Assembly (NCBI GenBank): GCA_002454975.1
Contig: DKJZ01000112.1
Span: 4,546-47,859, forward strand
Length of the DNA: 43,314 nt
Direction of reading: 5' to 3'
Source of the DNA: Hylemonella sp. UBA6679
GTDB lineage: Bacteria; Pseudomonadota; Gammaproteobacteria; Burkholderiales; Burkholderiaceae_C
Both the position numbers and the translations under genes were made by a program. Numbering within the stretch: position 1 is the stretch's first letter; every line of letters starts with the position of its first letter. The notes under the pieces are model-generated. The model saw nothing but the letters and a program-made list of their open reading frames with translations. It was not told the origin of the DNA and did no database searches. Shown here in pieces: positions 7,336 to 15,260 of the stretch.

Positions 7336-8356
7336 GCCCACTGACTTTACCCAGGCATCGGCCTGGTTGCCTTTGGTGTTTGCGCTGGTCATGGCGCTGT
7401 CCATGCTCGCTTATGTGATTTTGGACGGTTACGACCTGGGTGTGGGGGTGCTGCTGCGCCGCGCTCAGGACGACGAAAAAGACAACATGATTGCCAGCAT
7501 TGGCCCTTTTTGGGATGCCAATGAAACCTGGTTGGTGCTGGGTGTGGGGGTGCTGCTGGTGGCGTTTCCGCTGGCGCATGGCGAGATTTTGGGGGCCTTG
7601 TACCTGCCGGTGGCCTTCATGCTGGTGGCCCTGACCTTGCGAGGGGTGGCCTTTGATTTTCGTGTCAAGGCGCGTGCCCAACACAAGCCCTTGTGGGACC
7701 GTGCGTTTTACGTCGGTTCTTTGCTGGCATCGGTTTCGCAAGGCTTCATGCTGGGCAGCTTGATCACCGGTTTCAAGGGCGATGTGTGGAGCAATGTGTT
7801 TAGCTTGCTGATTGGGTTTTGCATGGTGGCGGCTTACAGCTTGCTGGGTGCGGGCTGGTTGATCATGAAATCCGAGGGCGCCTTGCAACTCAAGGCCATC
7901 GCTTGGGCCAAGGGCAGTTTGTGGTTAACAGCCGCAGGTGTGGTGGCCATTTCTTTGGCCACCCCACTGGTGAGCCCGCGCATTTTTGAGAAATGGTTCA
8001 GCTTTCCCAATGTGATCATGCTGTTTCCGATTCCTGCCATGACCCTGGCTTTGTTTGTGATGATCGCCCGCAGCCTCAAGCGTTTGCCAACCCGTCTGGC
8101 GCAAAACAACCAGTACGGCGTGGCCGTGCCCTTTGCTGGCGCTGTGGGCGTGTTTGTGCTGGCCTTCTATGGCTTGGGCTACAGCTTGTTCCCTTGGCTG
8201 GTGATGGACAAGATCACCATTTGGCAGGCGGCAAGTTCTACGCCAGCGCTGCAGGTGATTTTTTATGGTGTGGTGGTGGTTTTGCCGGTGATCATTGGCT
8301 ACACCATCTTTGCGTACCGGGTGTTTTGGGGCAAATCCACAGCGCTGAAATACTGA
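7328..8356 (+). CDS. cydB: Cytochrome bd ubiquinol oxidase subunit II
   Basis: This 342-aa membrane protein is the structural partner of CydA. The conserved LAYVILDGYDLGVGVLLR segment near the N-terminus, then IGPFWDANETWLVLGVG and the FP.AHGEILGALYLPVAFML region, are classic CydB/CioB motifs. About eight hydrophobic segments are visible. The ATG at 7328 lies inside the last codons of cydA (ATGCTTGA overlap). I looked for a CydX/CbdX-type small third subunit after the stop codon and did not see one before the tRNA gene. Whether assembly needs the CydDC exporter cannot be judged here. Confidence 0.95.
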   Translation: MLEPTDFTQASAWLPLVFALVMALSMLAYVILDGYDLGVGVLLRRAQDDEKDNMIASIGPFWDANETWLVLGVGVLLVAFPLAHGEILGALYLPVAFMLVALTLRGVAFDFRVKARAQHKPLWDRAFYVGSLLASVSQGFMLGSLITGFKGDVWSNVFSLLIGFCMVAAYSLLGAGWLIMKSEGALQLKAIAWAKGSLWLTAAGVVAISLATPLVSPRIFEKWFSFPNVIMLFPIPAMTLALFVMIARSLKRLPTRLAQNNQYGVAVPFAGAVGVFVLAFYGLGYSLFPWLVMDKITIWQAASSTPALQVIFYGVVVVLPVIIGYTIFAYRVFWGKSTALKY

Positions 8357-8373
8357 AGACCAAAAAGTGAAGA

Positions 8374-8396
8374 GGGCGCCTCAAAACGCCCGTTTT
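8374..8396 (+). terminator. Weak terminator after cydB
   Basis: GGGCG-cctcaaaa-CGCCC followed by GTTTT forms a 5-bp stem with an 8-nt loop 18 bp past cydB. It lies just ahead of the -10 (TACAAT, 8403-8408) presumed for the glycine tRNA gene. It is weak, so some read-through into the tRNA gene is possible. Confidence 0.4.
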
Positions 8397-8402
8397 CGCT
8401 GC

Positions 8403-8408
8403 TACAAT
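8403..8408 (+). promoter_or_regulatory. -10 element of the tRNA-Gly gene
   Basis: TACAAT sits 10 bp ahead of the mature tRNA 5' end, matching five of six -10 consensus bases. No good -35 is visible, because the upstream sequence is the cydB terminator. Confidence 0.4.
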
Positions 8409-8417
8409 TTGTACATC

Positions 8418-8493
8418 GCGGGAATAGCTCAGTTGGTAGAGCGCAACCTTGCCAAGGTTGAGGTCGAGAGTTCGAGACTCTTTTCCCGCTCCA
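8418..8493 (+). tRNA. tRNA-Gly (anticodon GCC)
   Basis: This is a 76-nt tRNA with encoded CCA. The acceptor GCGGGAA pairs with TTCCCGC. The D arm contains AGCTCAGTTGGTAGAGC. The anticodon stem CAACC/GGTTG encloses TTGCCAA with GCC at 8451-8453. The T arm is GAGAGTTCGAGACTC. It reads GGC and GGU codons. No structural oddity was noted. Confidence 0.97.
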
Positions 8494-8607
8494 AATACAC
8501 GACATTTTCTTGTCACACCCCCTTCCAGTCTGTCCCACATAGAAACCACCGGTCACGGTGGGATCAAACCTTTCAACTTCTGTGGGCCTTGGGCACAGTT
8601 CGCGTGC

Positions 8608-8636
8608 TTGACCGGTTGTTTTTTGCAGCACAATGT
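8608..8636 (+). promoter_or_regulatory. Promoter of the tRNA-Leu gene
   Basis: TTGACC (8608-8613), a 17-bp spacer and CAATGT (8631-8636, or CACAAT at 8629-8634) form a plausible sigma-70 promoter about 12 bp before the mature tRNA. The 115 bp from the tRNA-Gly gene to this promoter show no gene. Confidence 0.45.
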
Positions 8637-8648
8637 GATGCATGCCTA

Positions 8649-8742
8649 GCCTCGGTGGTGAAATTGGTAGACACAGCGGACTTAAAATCCGCCGCTTTCC
8701 TGCATAAGGGGCGTACCGGTTCGATTCCGGTCCGAGGCACCA
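8649..8742 (+). tRNA. tRNA-Leu (anticodon UAA)
   Basis: This is a 94-nt class II tRNA with encoded CCA. The acceptor GCCTCGG pairs with CCGAGGC. The anticodon stem GCGGA/TCCGC encloses CTTAAAA with TAA at 8683-8685. The T arm is ACCGG-TTCGATT-CCGGT. The variable region, 8693-8714, is 22 nt, several bases longer than in E. coli tRNA-Leu(UAA), and pairs only partly (CGC with GCG at its ends). It reads UUA and UUG codons. Confidence 0.95.
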
Positions 8743-8772
8743 AATCAAGATCAAAGGTATTGAAAGAACCCC

Positions 8773-9402
8773 ATGGCACGTTACAACACGCCCTTTGAGA
8801 TCCATGTCCATGGTCAGGTGCCCTTGCGTGCAGATGTGACCTTGCCCATGGTTGAAGACGCCCTCAAACCGCTGTGGACTTATGCGGGTGCTTCGTCGCT
8901 CAGCGGTGGAGCGCAAAGTGCCTACGAAGAAGAGCCTGGCATCAAGTTCGACAGCGCCGATGCGGTGCTGCAAATGTGCTGGACCGTGCCAGGCGACGAA
9001 GACTTTCGCCAATCCCTCGATGAAATGTGCATGAACCTCAACGAGCTCTCCAGCGCGGGGGCTGCCATTGAGGTGACGTTTTACGACACCGAGTTCGACG
9101 AAGAGGAAGAAGGCCAGGGCCAAGCCTCGCGCGACGACTTTGTCATGCTCTTTGTGGGCCCCAACCCAGCGGCCATCATGCAAGTCCAGCGCGATTTGCT
9201 CGTGCAAGACCTCATCAACATGATGGAGCGTCACTTTGACGCGTCTGAGCTCACGGGCGTGGTGGCCGAAGTCGACAAGCTGTTCTCGCAGCGCTTTGAC
9301 GATCTGGTCAGCTCACTGGAGATCGGCAAGCCGCCCCGCGGGTCGGGCGGACACGGGGGCTCCGGGCATGGGGGCGGCCGAAAACCGCGCCATTTACACT
9401 GA
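8773..9402 (+). CDS. Conserved-looking hypothetical protein with acidic centre and Gly/His tail
   Basis: I do not recognise this 209-aa soluble protein with certainty. It starts MARYNTPFEIHVHGQ and has an alpha/beta pattern: strands around residues 6-20 and 94-101, a strongly acidic stretch DTEFDEEEEGQ (100-112), a hydrophobic strand DFVMLFVGPN, then two amphipathic helices (AAIMQVQRDLLVQDLINMMERHF and VDKLFSQRFDDLVSSLE). It ends in a flexible GSGGHGGSGHGGGRKPRHLH tail that could bind metal. There is no signal peptide or membrane segment. Codon use matches its neighbours, so it is a real gene. It lies 31 bp after tRNA-Leu and 43 bp before mshE on the same strand, so it might be co-transcribed with the pilus genes. 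That is context only, not evidence of function. Confidence 0.75.
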   Translation: MARYNTPFEIHVHGQVPLRADVTLPMVEDALKPLWTYAGASSLSGGAQSAYEEEPGIKFDSADAVLQMCWTVPGDEDFRQSLDEMCMNLNELSSAGAAIEVTFYDTEFDEEEEGQGQASRDDFVMLFVGPNPAAIMQVQRDLLVQDLINMMERHFDASELTGVVAEVDKLFSQRFDDLVSSLEIGKPPRGSGGHGGSGHGGGRKPRHLH

Positions 9403-9445
9403 ATTTCTAGGCTTTAAAACCGGGCGTCGTCGCTAGCATGGAGCG

Positions 9446-11197
9446 ATGACATTTTCGGCCAGTCCGTCCTTTTCATCCTCACGCAACCCCCTGCACCGCC
9501 CCGAAAAGCTGCGCTTGGGGGATGTGCTGGTCAAGCAGCAGCTCATCACGGGCGAGCAGCTCAACCAGGCTTTGTTGCAGCAACAACAAACCGGTAAGAA
9601 ACTCGGCCGCCTGTTGGTGGACAACGGCACCCTGACCGAAGAGCTCTTGGCCGATGGCTTGTCGCGCCAGCTTCGCATCCCGTGCATCAACCTCAAAACC
9701 TACACCTTCCGGCCTGAGCTGGTGCGCAGCTTGCCCGAGGCCGCCGCGCGTCGTTTTCGGGTGCTGGTGCTTGAAGACAAGGGCGACACTTTGCTGGTGG
9801 GCATGAGCGACCCGCTCGATTTGTTTGCCTACGATGAAATCACCCGGCTGCTCAAACGCAACATCTCCATTGCGGTGGTGGCCGAGAGCCAGTTGCTGCC
9901 CGCCTTTGACCGCCTGTACCGCCGCACCGAAGAAATTTCTGGCCTGGCCCGTGCCCTGGAAAAAGACATGGGCGATGCGGTGGATTTTGGCGAGCTCACC
10001 GCCACAGCTGGTGCCGATGGCGCGCCCGTGGTGCGCTTGCTGCAAAGCCTGTTTGAAGATGCCGCGCAGGCAGGCGCCTCCGATGTGCACATCGAGCCGC
10101 AAGAGGCGAACCTGCAAATCAGGCTGCGGGTCGACGGCGTGCTGCAAACCCAAACCCACGCCGACAAGCGCATCGGCGCGCCCTTAGCGCAGCGCATCAA
10201 ACTCATGGCGGGGCTGGATATTTCAGAAAAGCGCATGCCCCAAGACGGGCGCTTTGCCGTGCGACTGCGCAACCAAACCATGGATGTGCGTTTGTCCACG
10301 CTGCCCAGCGCGCATGGCGAGTCGGTGGTCATGCGTTTGCTCAGCCAGCAAGGCGGCTTGCGCAGCCTGGACCGCATCGGCATGCCGCCAGACATGCTGC
10401 GTCGCTACCGAGAAATTCTGCATCAGAGCTCGGGCATGATTTTGGTGACCGGGCCCACCGGCTCGGGCAAAACCTCCACCTTGTACGCATCTTTGGCCGA
10501 ACTCAATTCCGATGAGGTCAAGATCATCACCGTGGAAGACCCGGTGGAATACCGTTTGCCCGGCATCACCCAGGTGCAGATCAACGAAAAAATCGACCTC
10601 GACTTTGCCAAGGTGCTGCGTGCCACCTTGCGCCAAGACCCTGATGTGATTTTGCTCGGCGAAATCCGCGACTCTGAAACCGCTGACATCGGCCTGCGCG
10701 CAGCCATCACCGGCCACATGGTGCTCTCCACACTGCACACCCGCGACGCGGTCAGCACCCCGTTCAGGTTGCTCGACATGGGGGTGCCGCCCTTCATGGT
10801 GGCCACGTCGTTGCAAGCGGTGGTCGCGCAGCGTTTGGTGCGCCTGAACTGCGAGGTGTGCGCGCAAGCCCATCCTTTGAGTCCGCAAGAAAGTGGCTGG
10901 CTCACCAAGCTGGTGGCCGGCGGTGAGCCTGTGGTGCCTAAGAAAGGGCGTGGCTGTTCGGCCTGCCATGGCAGCGGCTATGCCGGGCGCCAGGGCGTGT
11001 ACGAAATGCTGGAGATGAACGCTGAGCTCACCCAGGCGGCCAGCCAAGCCAACCCCACTGCTTTTTTGCGCGCCGCGCACGATGTGCTCAAAGGCCGCAC
11101 CTTGGTGCACCAGGCCCTGGACCTGGTGCGTGCCGGTCGCACCTCTTTGGCTGAGGCCATGAAGGTGGGCAGCGACACCAGCGACGAGCCCCGATGA
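9446..11197 (+). CDS. mshE: MSHA/type IV pilus assembly ATPase MshE, with c-di-GMP-binding N domain
   Basis: This 583-aa cytoplasmic hexameric ATPase (GspE/PilB family) should power pilus extension. The N-terminus (about residues 24-85) has two tandem MshEN motifs, LRLGDVLVKQQLITGEQL and KKLGRLLVDNGTLTEELL, the pattern that binds cyclic di-GMP in Vibrio MshE. The ATPase core has Walker A GPTGSGKT (336-343), Asp box ITVEDPVEY, Walker B region DPDVILLGEIRD (about 398-409) and a His box. A CxxC...CxxC pair (NCEVCA and GCSACHG) forms the zinc site of GspE-type enzymes. ATG 9446 follows TGGAG at short spacing. The stop codon overlaps the mshG start (ATGA). It is the first gene of the pilus cluster. 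Confidence 0.92.
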   Translation: MTFSASPSFSSSRNPLHRPEKLRLGDVLVKQQLITGEQLNQALLQQQQTGKKLGRLLVDNGTLTEELLADGLSRQLRIPCINLKTYTFRPELVRSLPEAAARRFRVLVLEDKGDTLLVGMSDPLDLFAYDEITRLLKRNISIAVVAESQLLPAFDRLYRRTEEISGLARALEKDMGDAVDFGELTATAGADGAPVVRLLQSLFEDAAQAGASDVHIEPQEANLQIRLRVDGVLQTQTHADKRIGAPLAQRIKLMAGLDISEKRMPQDGRFAVRLRNQTMDVRLSTLPSAHGESVVMRLLSQQGGLRSLDRIGMPPDMLRRYREILHQSSGMILVTGPTGSGKTSTLYASLAELNSDEVKIITVEDPVEYRLPGITQVQINEKIDLDFAKVLRATLRQDPDVILLGEIRDSETADIGLRAAITGHMVLSTLHTRDAVSTPFRLLDMGVPPFMVATSLQAVVAQRLVRLNCEVCAQAHPLSPQESGWLTKLVAGGEPVVPKKGRGCSACHGSGYAGRQGVYEMLEMNAELTQAASQANPTAFLRAAHDVLKGRTLVHQALDLVRAGRTSLAEAMKVGSDTSDEPR

Positions 11198-12441
11198 ACA
11201 CCACCGTGCTTTACAGCTGGCGTGGCCGCGACAAGCGGGGCGAGTCCGTGCAAGGCCAGCTCGAGGCCCTGACTGAGCAAAGCGTGGCCGAGCAGCTGCT
11301 GGCCATGGGCGTGGTGCCCGTGGACATCGCACGCGACAAACCGCCCAGCACCACAGGTGGCGCAGATTGGTGGACACAGCTCACCCGCGCCCGTGTGAGT
11401 GAGACCGATGTCCTGCTGTTTTCCCGCCAGATGTACACCCTGAGCAAAGCAGGTGTCCCAATTTTGCGGGCCATGGCTGGGCTGGAGTCTTCGTCGGTCA
11501 ACCCGGCCATGGCCACCATGCTCAAAGACATCCGCAGTGGCTTGGACCAGGGGCGAGACATTGCAAGTTGCCTTGGCAAATACCCGAAAGCTTTCAGCCC
11601 GTTTTTTTTAGCCATGATCCGCGTGGGCGAGATGACCGGGCAGCTCACCGAGGTGTTTTTAAGGCTGGCCGAACACTTGGCTTTTGAGCGCGATGTGCGC
11701 GCACGCATCAAGCAAGCACTGCGCTACCCCAGCTTTGTGGTGGTGGCCATGTTGGTGGCCATCGTCATCATCAACCTCTTTGTCATCCCCGTGTTTGCCA
11801 CTGTGTTTGCTGGCTTTAACGCACAGCTGCCTTGGCTCACGCGGGCTTTGCTGGCTTTTTCTGCGTGGATGTTGTCTTGGTGGCCCGTCTTGTTTGCCTT
11901 GGCTGGTTTGCTGGCCTATGTGCTCAAGCGGGTGCTGCAAAGCGCGGGAGGGCGCATGCAATGGGACCGCCTCAAGCTGCGCTTGCCCATTGCGGGTGAC
12001 ATCATTCTTAAAGCCACGTTGTCGCGCTTTGCGCGCAGCTTTGCGCTGTCCAGCCAAGCGGGTGTGCCCATGGTGCAAGCGCTCTCGGTGGTGGCCGGTA
12101 CGGTGGACAACGCCTACCTGGCCCAGCGCATTGAAAAAATGCGCGAAGGCATTGAGCGCGGCGAAAGCATCTCGCGCTGCGCCGCACAAAGCGGTGTGTT
12201 CACGCCAGTGGTGCTGCAGATGATTGCAGTGGGCGAGGAGACCGGCGAGCTCGACAACCTGCTGTTTGAAATTGCGCAAATGTACGAGCGCGAAACCGAT
12301 GAAAGCATCAAAGGCTTGTCCTCGTCGATCGAGCCGATTTTGTTGTTTTTCATTGGCCTGCTGGTCTTGCTGCTGGCCTTGGGGGTGTTCATGCCCTTGT
12401 GGAACTTGGGCCAGGCGGCCATGGGGCGGGGTGGGGGTTGA
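11194..12441 (+). CDS. mshG: MSHA biogenesis inner-membrane platform protein MshG
   Basis: This 415-aa PilC/GspF-family protein is the inner-membrane platform turned by MshE. It has a short N-terminal domain (YSWRGRDKRGESVQGQLEA), two T2SSF repeats (about residues 68-190 and 265-390), and membrane segments at about 175-200, 215-240 and 380-405. Conserved features include FSRQMYTLSKAGVPILRA in the first repeat, the corresponding FARSFALSSQAGVPMVQAL in the second, and the matching VGEMTG/VGEETG turns. The start overlaps the mshE stop by 4 bp, so the two are translationally coupled. Confidence 0.93.
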   Translation: MNTTVLYSWRGRDKRGESVQGQLEALTEQSVAEQLLAMGVVPVDIARDKPPSTTGGADWWTQLTRARVSETDVLLFSRQMYTLSKAGVPILRAMAGLESSSVNPAMATMLKDIRSGLDQGRDIASCLGKYPKAFSPFFLAMIRVGEMTGQLTEVFLRLAEHLAFERDVRARIKQALRYPSFVVVAMLVAIVIINLFVIPVFATVFAGFNAQLPWLTRALLAFSAWMLSWWPVLFALAGLLAYVLKRVLQSAGGRMQWDRLKLRLPIAGDIILKATLSRFARSFALSSQAGVPMVQALSVVAGTVDNAYLAQRIEKMREGIERGESISRCAAQSGVFTPVVLQMIAVGEETGELDNLLFEIAQMYERETDESIKGLSSSIEPILLFFIGLLVLLLALGVFMPLWNLGQAAMGRGGG

Positions 12442-12522
12442 CGTGCCGCCGTACGGTCTTTAGTTTCGACCGCGGTGTCCGATAAGAAGTGTGACTGTTA
12501 ACAATTGGCTAAAGGAGCGAAC

Positions 12523-12897
12523 ATGCAGCGACAGCAAGGTTTTACATTGATTGAGTTGGTGATGGTGATCGTGATTTTGGGGGTGCTTGCTGCCGTGGCG
12601 ATCCCGAAGTACGTGGACATGAAAGCCGACGCGGCTGCAGCAGCCACCCAAGGCGTGGCGGGCACCTTGTCCTCAGCGGCTGCCGTGAACTACGCCGCGC
12701 GTTCTGCCAGCGCTACCAAGGGCGTGGCCGTGGCCAACTGCACCGATGTGGCCAACGCCTTGCAAGGCGGCTTGCCTGCGGGCTACACCATCACGGCCGC
12801 TGCTGTGGTGGCCGGTGCCACCACCACCTGCACCGTGAGCAATGCCAATGTCTCGCCCAGCGTGACAGCGAGCTTCACGGCCATCGGCATCCTCTAA
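12523..12897 (+). CDS. mshA: Major MSHA-type pilin
   Basis: This 124-aa prepilin begins MQRQQG/FTLIELVMVIVILGVLAAVAIPKY, a six-residue leader with the prepilin peptidase site (G-F, then E at mature position 5) and the hydrophobic alpha1-N helix. Two cysteines in the C-terminal half (VANCTDV and TTTCTV) could form the D-region disulfide. The start at 12523 is chosen because AAAGGAG (12511-12517) lies 5 bp before it; a TTG further upstream at 12505 would leave that site inside the gene. The Ala/Thr-rich surface and the small size suit a major pilin. An 81-bp gap from mshG is long enough for its own promoter, but no convincing -35/-10 or sigma-54 site was found. It could also be a minor pilin of this locus. 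Confidence 0.85.
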   Translation: MQRQQGFTLIELVMVIVILGVLAAVAIPKYVDMKADAAAAATQGVAGTLSSAAAVNYAARSASATKGVAVANCTDVANALQGGLPAGYTITAAAVVAGATTTCTVSNANVSPSVTASFTAIGIL

Positions 12898-12917
12898 GCC
12901 AAACACCGGGCGCGCCC

Positions 12918-13379
12918 ATGCCCATGCATGGCTATTGGGCAAGGCGCGTGCACCACGCTCGGGGCTTCACGCTCATCGAGCTGGTCATGGTGATGGTGCT
13001 GGTGGGTGTCTTGGCGGTGTTTGTCTTGCCAGCATTGAACCCCGAGGACTTCAAAGCGCGCGGCATGCGTGACGAGACCACCGCTTTGCTGCGCTACGCC
13101 CAAAAAACCGCTGTGGCACAGCGCCGGGTGGTGTGTGTGGCCGTGCAAAGCACAGGCTTGGTCTTGAGCATTGACAACAGCACGCCACCAACCGGTGCGT
13201 GCAGCAGCCCGCTGAATTTGCCCCAAACCCCCAAAGGTGGCCAGGGCTTGAGCGCCTCGGTTAGCAACTTCATGTTCACCCCCATGGGCAGCACCAACCA
13301 AAGCAGCAACATCACCTTGAACCTCACGGGCCAAACGCCCATCACCGTGGAGGCCAGCTCGGGCTATGTGCACGACTGA
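12918..13379 (+). CDS. mshC: MSHA minor pseudopilin, MshC-like
   Basis: This 153-aa prepilin-like protein has a 16-residue basic leader ending RVHHARG/FTLIELVMVMVLVGVLAVFVLPAL, then a GspH-type globular domain (GMRDETTALLRYAQKTAVAQRRVVCVAV). Two cysteines (VVCVAV and GACSSP) may pair. MshC-type minor pilins sit at or near the pilus tip and help start assembly. A second ATG at 12924 would give a leader shorter by two residues. It lies 20 bp after mshA and overlaps mshD by 14 bp. The C-terminus is short, so the exact counterpart (C versus B) is uncertain. Confidence 0.78.
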   Translation: MPMHGYWARRVHHARGFTLIELVMVMVLVGVLAVFVLPALNPEDFKARGMRDETTALLRYAQKTAVAQRRVVCVAVQSTGLVLSIDNSTPPTGACSSPLNLPQTPKGGQGLSASVSNFMFTPMGSTNQSSNITLNLTGQTPITVEASSGYVHD

Positions 13380-13821
13380 GCGTCAGCGGGGCTTTAGCCT
13401 GGTGGAGCTGATTTTTTTCATTGTGGTGGTCTCGCTGGGGCTGGCGGGTATTTTGTCGGTGATGACGGGCACCGTGGCAGCCAGCACCGACCCCTTGATG
13501 CGCAAGCAAGCGCTGGTCTTGGCCGATGCTTTGATGGAAGAGATCATGCTCAAAGCCCCCGACAACCCGCCAGGCGGCTACAGCGGCAACAACCGCGCCT
13601 TGTTCGACGACGTGGGGGACTACCAGGGCTACAGCACCTGCTGCGGCATGGTCGCCATGGACGGCACAGCGCTGCCCGGCTTAGAGCGTTACAACGTGGC
13701 TTCGGTGGGGGTGAGTTCGGTGCAGCCTGTGGGCGGCGGCGCTTCGCTCCTGCACATCACCGTCACCATCCGTGGGCCTGATGGGGACTTGAGCATCAGC
13801 AGCTACCGGGGAGACAACTGA
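13366..13821 (+). CDS. mshD: MSHA minor pseudopilin MshD
   Basis: This 151-aa prepilin has a short leader MCTTERQRG/FSLVELIFFIVVVSLGLAGILSVMTG. It is followed by the KQALVLADALMEEIMLKAPDNP helix that typifies MshD/PilV-type minor pilins, which carry an LA.ALMEEI motif. A CC pair (STCCGM) is present. The ATG at 13366 lies within the end of mshC, and its stop overlaps the mshO start (TGATG). The protein is likely to be an inner-membrane minor pilin before assembly. Confidence 0.85.
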   Translation: MCTTERQRGFSLVELIFFIVVVSLGLAGILSVMTGTVAASTDPLMRKQALVLADALMEEIMLKAPDNPPGGYSGNNRALFDDVGDYQGYSTCCGMVAMDGTALPGLERYNVASVGVSSVQPVGGGASLLHITVTIRGPDGDLSISSYRGDN

Positions 13822-14651
13822 TGTCACACCGCAAAGCGCAGCAAGGCTTTAGCCTGCTTGAGCTGGTCATGGTCATCGTCATTCTGGGTGTGCTCAGCAG
13901 CATGGTGGCCGTGTTCATCCGCAGTCCCATCGAGGCTTACTTTGACACCGCGCGCCGAGCCGCCTTGAGTGACGCGGCCGACACGGCGCTGCGCCGCATG
14001 TCGCGCGAATTGCGCCAGGCCCTGCCCAACAGCATTCGCAGCGCCTCTGCGGGTTGTTTGGAGTTCATCCCCACCCGCGCTGGCGCACGTTACCGCGCCA
14101 ACGACCAGGTCAGCGCAGACGGCACCGCGCTGGATTTCTCAGCCGCCGACAGCAGCTTTCACATGCTGGCGCGCCACGCCTCGTGGCCATCTGACCAGCA
14201 AATCCGCACCAACGACCTGGTGGCTGTGTACAACCTTGGCCCTGGCGTGAACGATGCCTATGTGGGCGACAACACCGCCACCGTGTCTGCAGTCACACCG
14301 GTGGGCGACGGCTCAGAAACCCGCATCAGCATCTCGCCCAAGCGCTTTCCATTGGCCTCACCGGGTCAGCGCTTTCATGTGATTCCGGGCGACCAGTCGG
14401 TGGTGGCTTACCAATGCCTCAACGGTCAGTTGCTACGCCGCAGCAACCACGGCTTGGGCAACAGTTGCCCAGCCAGCGTCTCGGCGCCTGCGCGCGAAAC
14501 CGTGTTGGCCACGCAGGTGACCTCTTGCGCCTTCACCGTCGGTGGCGATGACCTGCGGCGCAACAGCTTGGTGCAGCTGGTGATCAACTTAGAGAGCAAC
14601 CGAGAAACCATCCGCCTCTACAACGAGGTGCACATCAGCAACGTGCCATGA
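13821..14651 (+). CDS. mshO: MSHA minor pseudopilin MshO
   Basis: This 276-aa prepilin has leader MSHRKAQQG/FSLLELVMVIVILGVLSSMVAVF, then the PIEAYFDTARRAALSDAADTALRRMSRELRQALPNSIR helix that is a hallmark of MshO. The larger C-terminal domain contains CLEFIPT..ARYR. It has three further cysteines (YQC, NSC, TSC). It overlaps mshD by 1 bp and mshP by 4 bp. MshO belongs to the minor pilin set likely to form a priming or tip complex with MshC, MshD and MshP. Confidence 0.88.
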   Translation: MSHRKAQQGFSLLELVMVIVILGVLSSMVAVFIRSPIEAYFDTARRAALSDAADTALRRMSRELRQALPNSIRSASAGCLEFIPTRAGARYRANDQVSADGTALDFSAADSSFHMLARHASWPSDQQIRTNDLVAVYNLGPGVNDAYVGDNTATVSAVTPVGDGSETRISISPKRFPLASPGQRFHVIPGDQSVVAYQCLNGQLLRRSNHGLGNSCPASVSAPARETVLATQVTSCAFTVGGDDLRRNSLVQLVINLESNRETIRLYNEVHISNVP

Positions 14652-15088
14652 CGCTTTGCCAAACGCCTCCTGTGACTCCAGCGCTGCCGACACCACTGCG
14701 CCGGCGTGGCCTGAACGCTGGCTTTGCCGCCATCTCAGCGGTGTTTTTGCTGGTGGTGCTTTCTGCCTTGGGCGCTTACATGTTGACGCTCTCCAACACC
14801 CAGCACATCAGCTCGGCGCAAGACTTGCAAGGCTCGCGCGCCTACTGGGCGGCCCGCGCCGGCTTGGAGTGGGGCGCGGCCAGCGCGGTCAACCAATGCC
14901 CCAGCAGCCCCGCGAGCTTTGCCCTCAATGGGCTGAATGTGCAGGTCACTTGCAGCATGAGCACCTACCAAGATGGCGCGCAATCCACCCGTGTGCTGAG
15001 CTTTGAATCGCAAGCCAGCAACGGTGCTGCCGTGGGCACGCCAGGCTATGTGGAACGCAGTTTGTCGGCCTCGTTGGTGCTGAACTGA
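14648..15088 (+). CDS. mshP: MSHA biogenesis protein MshP
   Basis: This 146-aa protein resembles MshP/PilX_N: a Pro/Arg-rich N-terminus, then GFAAISAVFLLVVLSALGAYMLTLS as a hydrophobic helix, followed by SRAYWAARAGLEWGA, the conserved AYxAAxAGLEWG motif. There is no classical F+1/E+5 prepilin site (GFAAIS), which is usual for MshP. It has two cysteines (NQCPSS and VTCSMS). It overlaps mshO by 4 bp and ends the pilin half of the cluster. The usual next gene, mshQ, is absent here. Confidence 0.85.
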   Translation: MTLCQTPPVTPALPTPLRRRGLNAGFAAISAVFLLVVLSALGAYMLTLSNTQHISSAQDLQGSRAYWAARAGLEWGAASAVNQCPSSPASFALNGLNVQVTCSMSTYQDGAQSTRVLSFESQASNGAAVGTPGYVERSLSASLVLN

Positions 15089-15260
15089 ACTGCTCATAAG
15101 CCTGTATTGCGCGGCCCCTTGCGGGCATGGCAGACGCACAAACTGACTGGCAAAACCACAGCAGTTCAAGCTTCAGCGCACGGGTGAGAAACCTAAAATT
15201 TCTGTCATGCAGAGCTGCGTCTTGACAGCTGTGCGCAATCATTTTGGAGTCAAGCAACCC
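15089..15260 (+). promoter_or_regulatory. 172-bp gap with likely internal promoter before mshI
   Basis: This is the only gap over 100 bp within the MSHA genes and the probable border of two transcripts. TTCAGC (15172-15177) and TAAAAT (15194-15199), 16 bp apart, form a fair promoter. TTGACA (15222-15227) is a perfect -35 but lacks a good -10 before the ATG. GCCC-cttgc-GGGC at 15114-15126 is a small hairpin without a T run. No gene is seen in the gap. Confidence 0.4.

Noticed and set aside
12442..12522. Sigma-54 promoter for the pilin gene
   Set aside because: No TGGC-N8-TTGC-type site is seen in the gap; only small chance palindromes such as CCGTACGG and ACCGCGGT are present.
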